Shown piece after piece: positions 54,137-54,737 of a stretch of 54,737 bases of DNA (the stretch's first letter is position 1; each line of letters begins with the position of its first letter). This stretch comes from Parabacteroides distasonis (GTDB lineage: Bacteria > Bacteroidota > Bacteroidia > Bacteroidales > Tannerellaceae), in assembly GCA_021531385.1 (NCBI GenBank), contig JAFBIR010000019.1:1-54737 (forward strand). The letters run 5' to 3'. The notes under the pieces were generated by a model, which saw only the letters and a list, made by a program, of their open reading frames with translations, searched no databases and was not told where the DNA came from. The position numbers were made by a program, and so were the translations under genes.

Positions 54137-54284
54137 GTATTTTATTTGTGAAAGAACGATGCGAAATGGGCAGGAACTTTGAAAAATGCCAAAAGAGTCT
54201 TTATGCACCCAACAAACGGAGGGGTGCGAGCGTTATATACACGAATGAGTAATTGAAACACATACCTAAAAACGAAGAAGCAAC

Positions 54285-54491
54285 ATGATGAATTTTGAGA
54301 TCATAAAAGAGAATAGCAAGGCCGTCTATCAGGTGATACGTCAGGCCTATAGTTGCACCTTTAACGAGTTGCAATGTCTTACGCGATTGAGCAGCACAGA
54401 CCTTTGTCTGGCATTGGCTCAGCTGTTACAGGATAGTAAAATAGAACAAGGCAAAAACGACCTCGGGGTCTATTATCAATTAGCCGCCTGA
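54285..54491 (+). CDS. Small winged-helix protein (DUF2582-like)
   Basis: This 68-residue protein (MMNFEIIKENSKAVYQVIRQ to GVYYQLAA) looks like a compact winged helix of the DUF2582 type: helix, LTRLSSTDLCLALAQLLQDSK, then a beta wing. Function is unknown; small DNA-binding regulator is a guess. Either of two adjacent ATG codons (54285, 54288) could start it. It is followed by a strong terminator. Confidence 0.72.
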   Translation: MMNFEIIKENSKAVYQVIRQAYSCTFNELQCLTRLSSTDLCLALAQLLQDSKIEQGKNDLGVYYQLAA

Positions 54492-54505
54492 TCGCTTCAG
54501 CGATC

Positions 54506-54559
54506 AAAAAGAGCCGCAAAGCGAGGGTCGGAATTCGACTACGCTTTGCGGCTCTTTTT
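54506..54559. terminator. Strong 18-bp perfect hairpin terminator
   Basis: AAAAAGAGCCGCAAAGCG (54506-54523) and its exact reverse complement (54542-54559) flank an 18-bp loop; both ends carry A/T runs, so it works in both directions between convergent genes. A smaller hairpin, GATCGCTTCAGCGATC, precedes it (54490-54505). Confidence 0.88.
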
Positions 54560-54623
54560 CTCCTTTCTCCTGACATCCGCTGGGCGGGCAAAAGCTGAGT
54601 GCGCTTTGATGAACCTGTGTTCT

Positions 54624-54737
54624 TTAAAAGATCTCCTCCATTCTCACCAGTTCCCAACCACAAAATTGCAGGATGATCTTGTGCAGCTGCGTGCCTTGAC
54701 GTAAGGCCTCCACACGGGGAGCGACAGCATAACGGTT
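54624..54737 (-). CDS. Partial gene, C-terminal 37 residues only (runs off the window)
   Basis: The minus strand is open from the window edge to the TAA at 54624-54626. It ends VEALRQGTQLHKIILQFCGW then ELVRMEEIF. I do not recognise the family from this short tail. The convergent terminator at 54506-54559 supports a real gene ending here. Confidence 0.6.
   Translation of the reverse strand, partial: NRYAVAPRVEALRQGTQLHKIILQFCGWELVRMEEIF

Overview
The window comes from a Bacteroidales chromosome, most likely Parabacteroides, Tannerella or a near relative. The evidence is a Bacteroidetes-type promoter box (TAnnTTTG) in front of most genes, lineage-typical families (DUF4252, DUF4271, DUF4954, DUF6427, HU-related IHF-like proteins, C10 peptidase), and Bacteroidetes-style housekeeping proteins (HflX, MutS, RlmL-type methyltransferase, DPP IV). 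Genus is an inference; no rRNA gene is present.

Region 1 (1-8.3 kb) is accessory and disturbed. It holds the 5' end of an IS1182-like transposase, a decayed class II glutamine amidotransferase, and two nearly identical Fic genes on 755-bp direct repeats (1183-1937 and 5593-6347). Between the repeats lie a higBA toxin-antitoxin pair, which runs straight into the first fic gene, and an SGNH/MBOAT O-acyltransferase pair. The second Fic copy seems to have broken into another Fic gene on the opposite strand, of which only the first codons remain. Next come an HU-related gene behind a long leader made of 22-23 bp tandem repeats, and a dinD gene bracketed by short direct repeats.

Region 2 (8.3-35.4 kb) is core chromosome: nadB, a nitroreductase, hflX, a DUF4954 protein, xerD, aroQ, then pyk-methyltransferase-rbfA-lolC/E-like permease, and mutS. 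After mutS comes a four-gene operon encoding an ECF sigma factor, a probable anti-sigma protein and two DUF4252 proteins. Then follow DUF4271-hemD-rnpA-yidD-tatD-like, tyrS, tRNA-Gln, an M28 peptidase, murF, a PfkB kinase, an MFS transporter and a TPR/OmpA-like lipoprotein.

Region 3 (35.5-46.5 kb) is dominated by exported hydrolases: a lysyl-endopeptidase-like serine protease, a zinc phospholipase C / P1-nuclease-like protein with a probable outer-membrane barrel, a SUMF1-sialidase fusion and a C10 cysteine peptidase. A class I fumarase gene sits among them. A 21-bp repeat array with a palindrome lies upstream of the C10 gene.

Region 4 (46.6-54.7 kb) is mostly a minus-strand run: cysE, RlmL-type methyltransferase, DPP IV, purD, DUF6427, yqaA. 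A small winged-helix gene and a partial gene close the window.

The most unusual structures are the duplicated Fic locus with higBA and the remnant Fic start, the two short-period repeat arrays, the dinD cassette, the phospholipase-barrel protein, and pairs of promoters that face each other between divergent genes.
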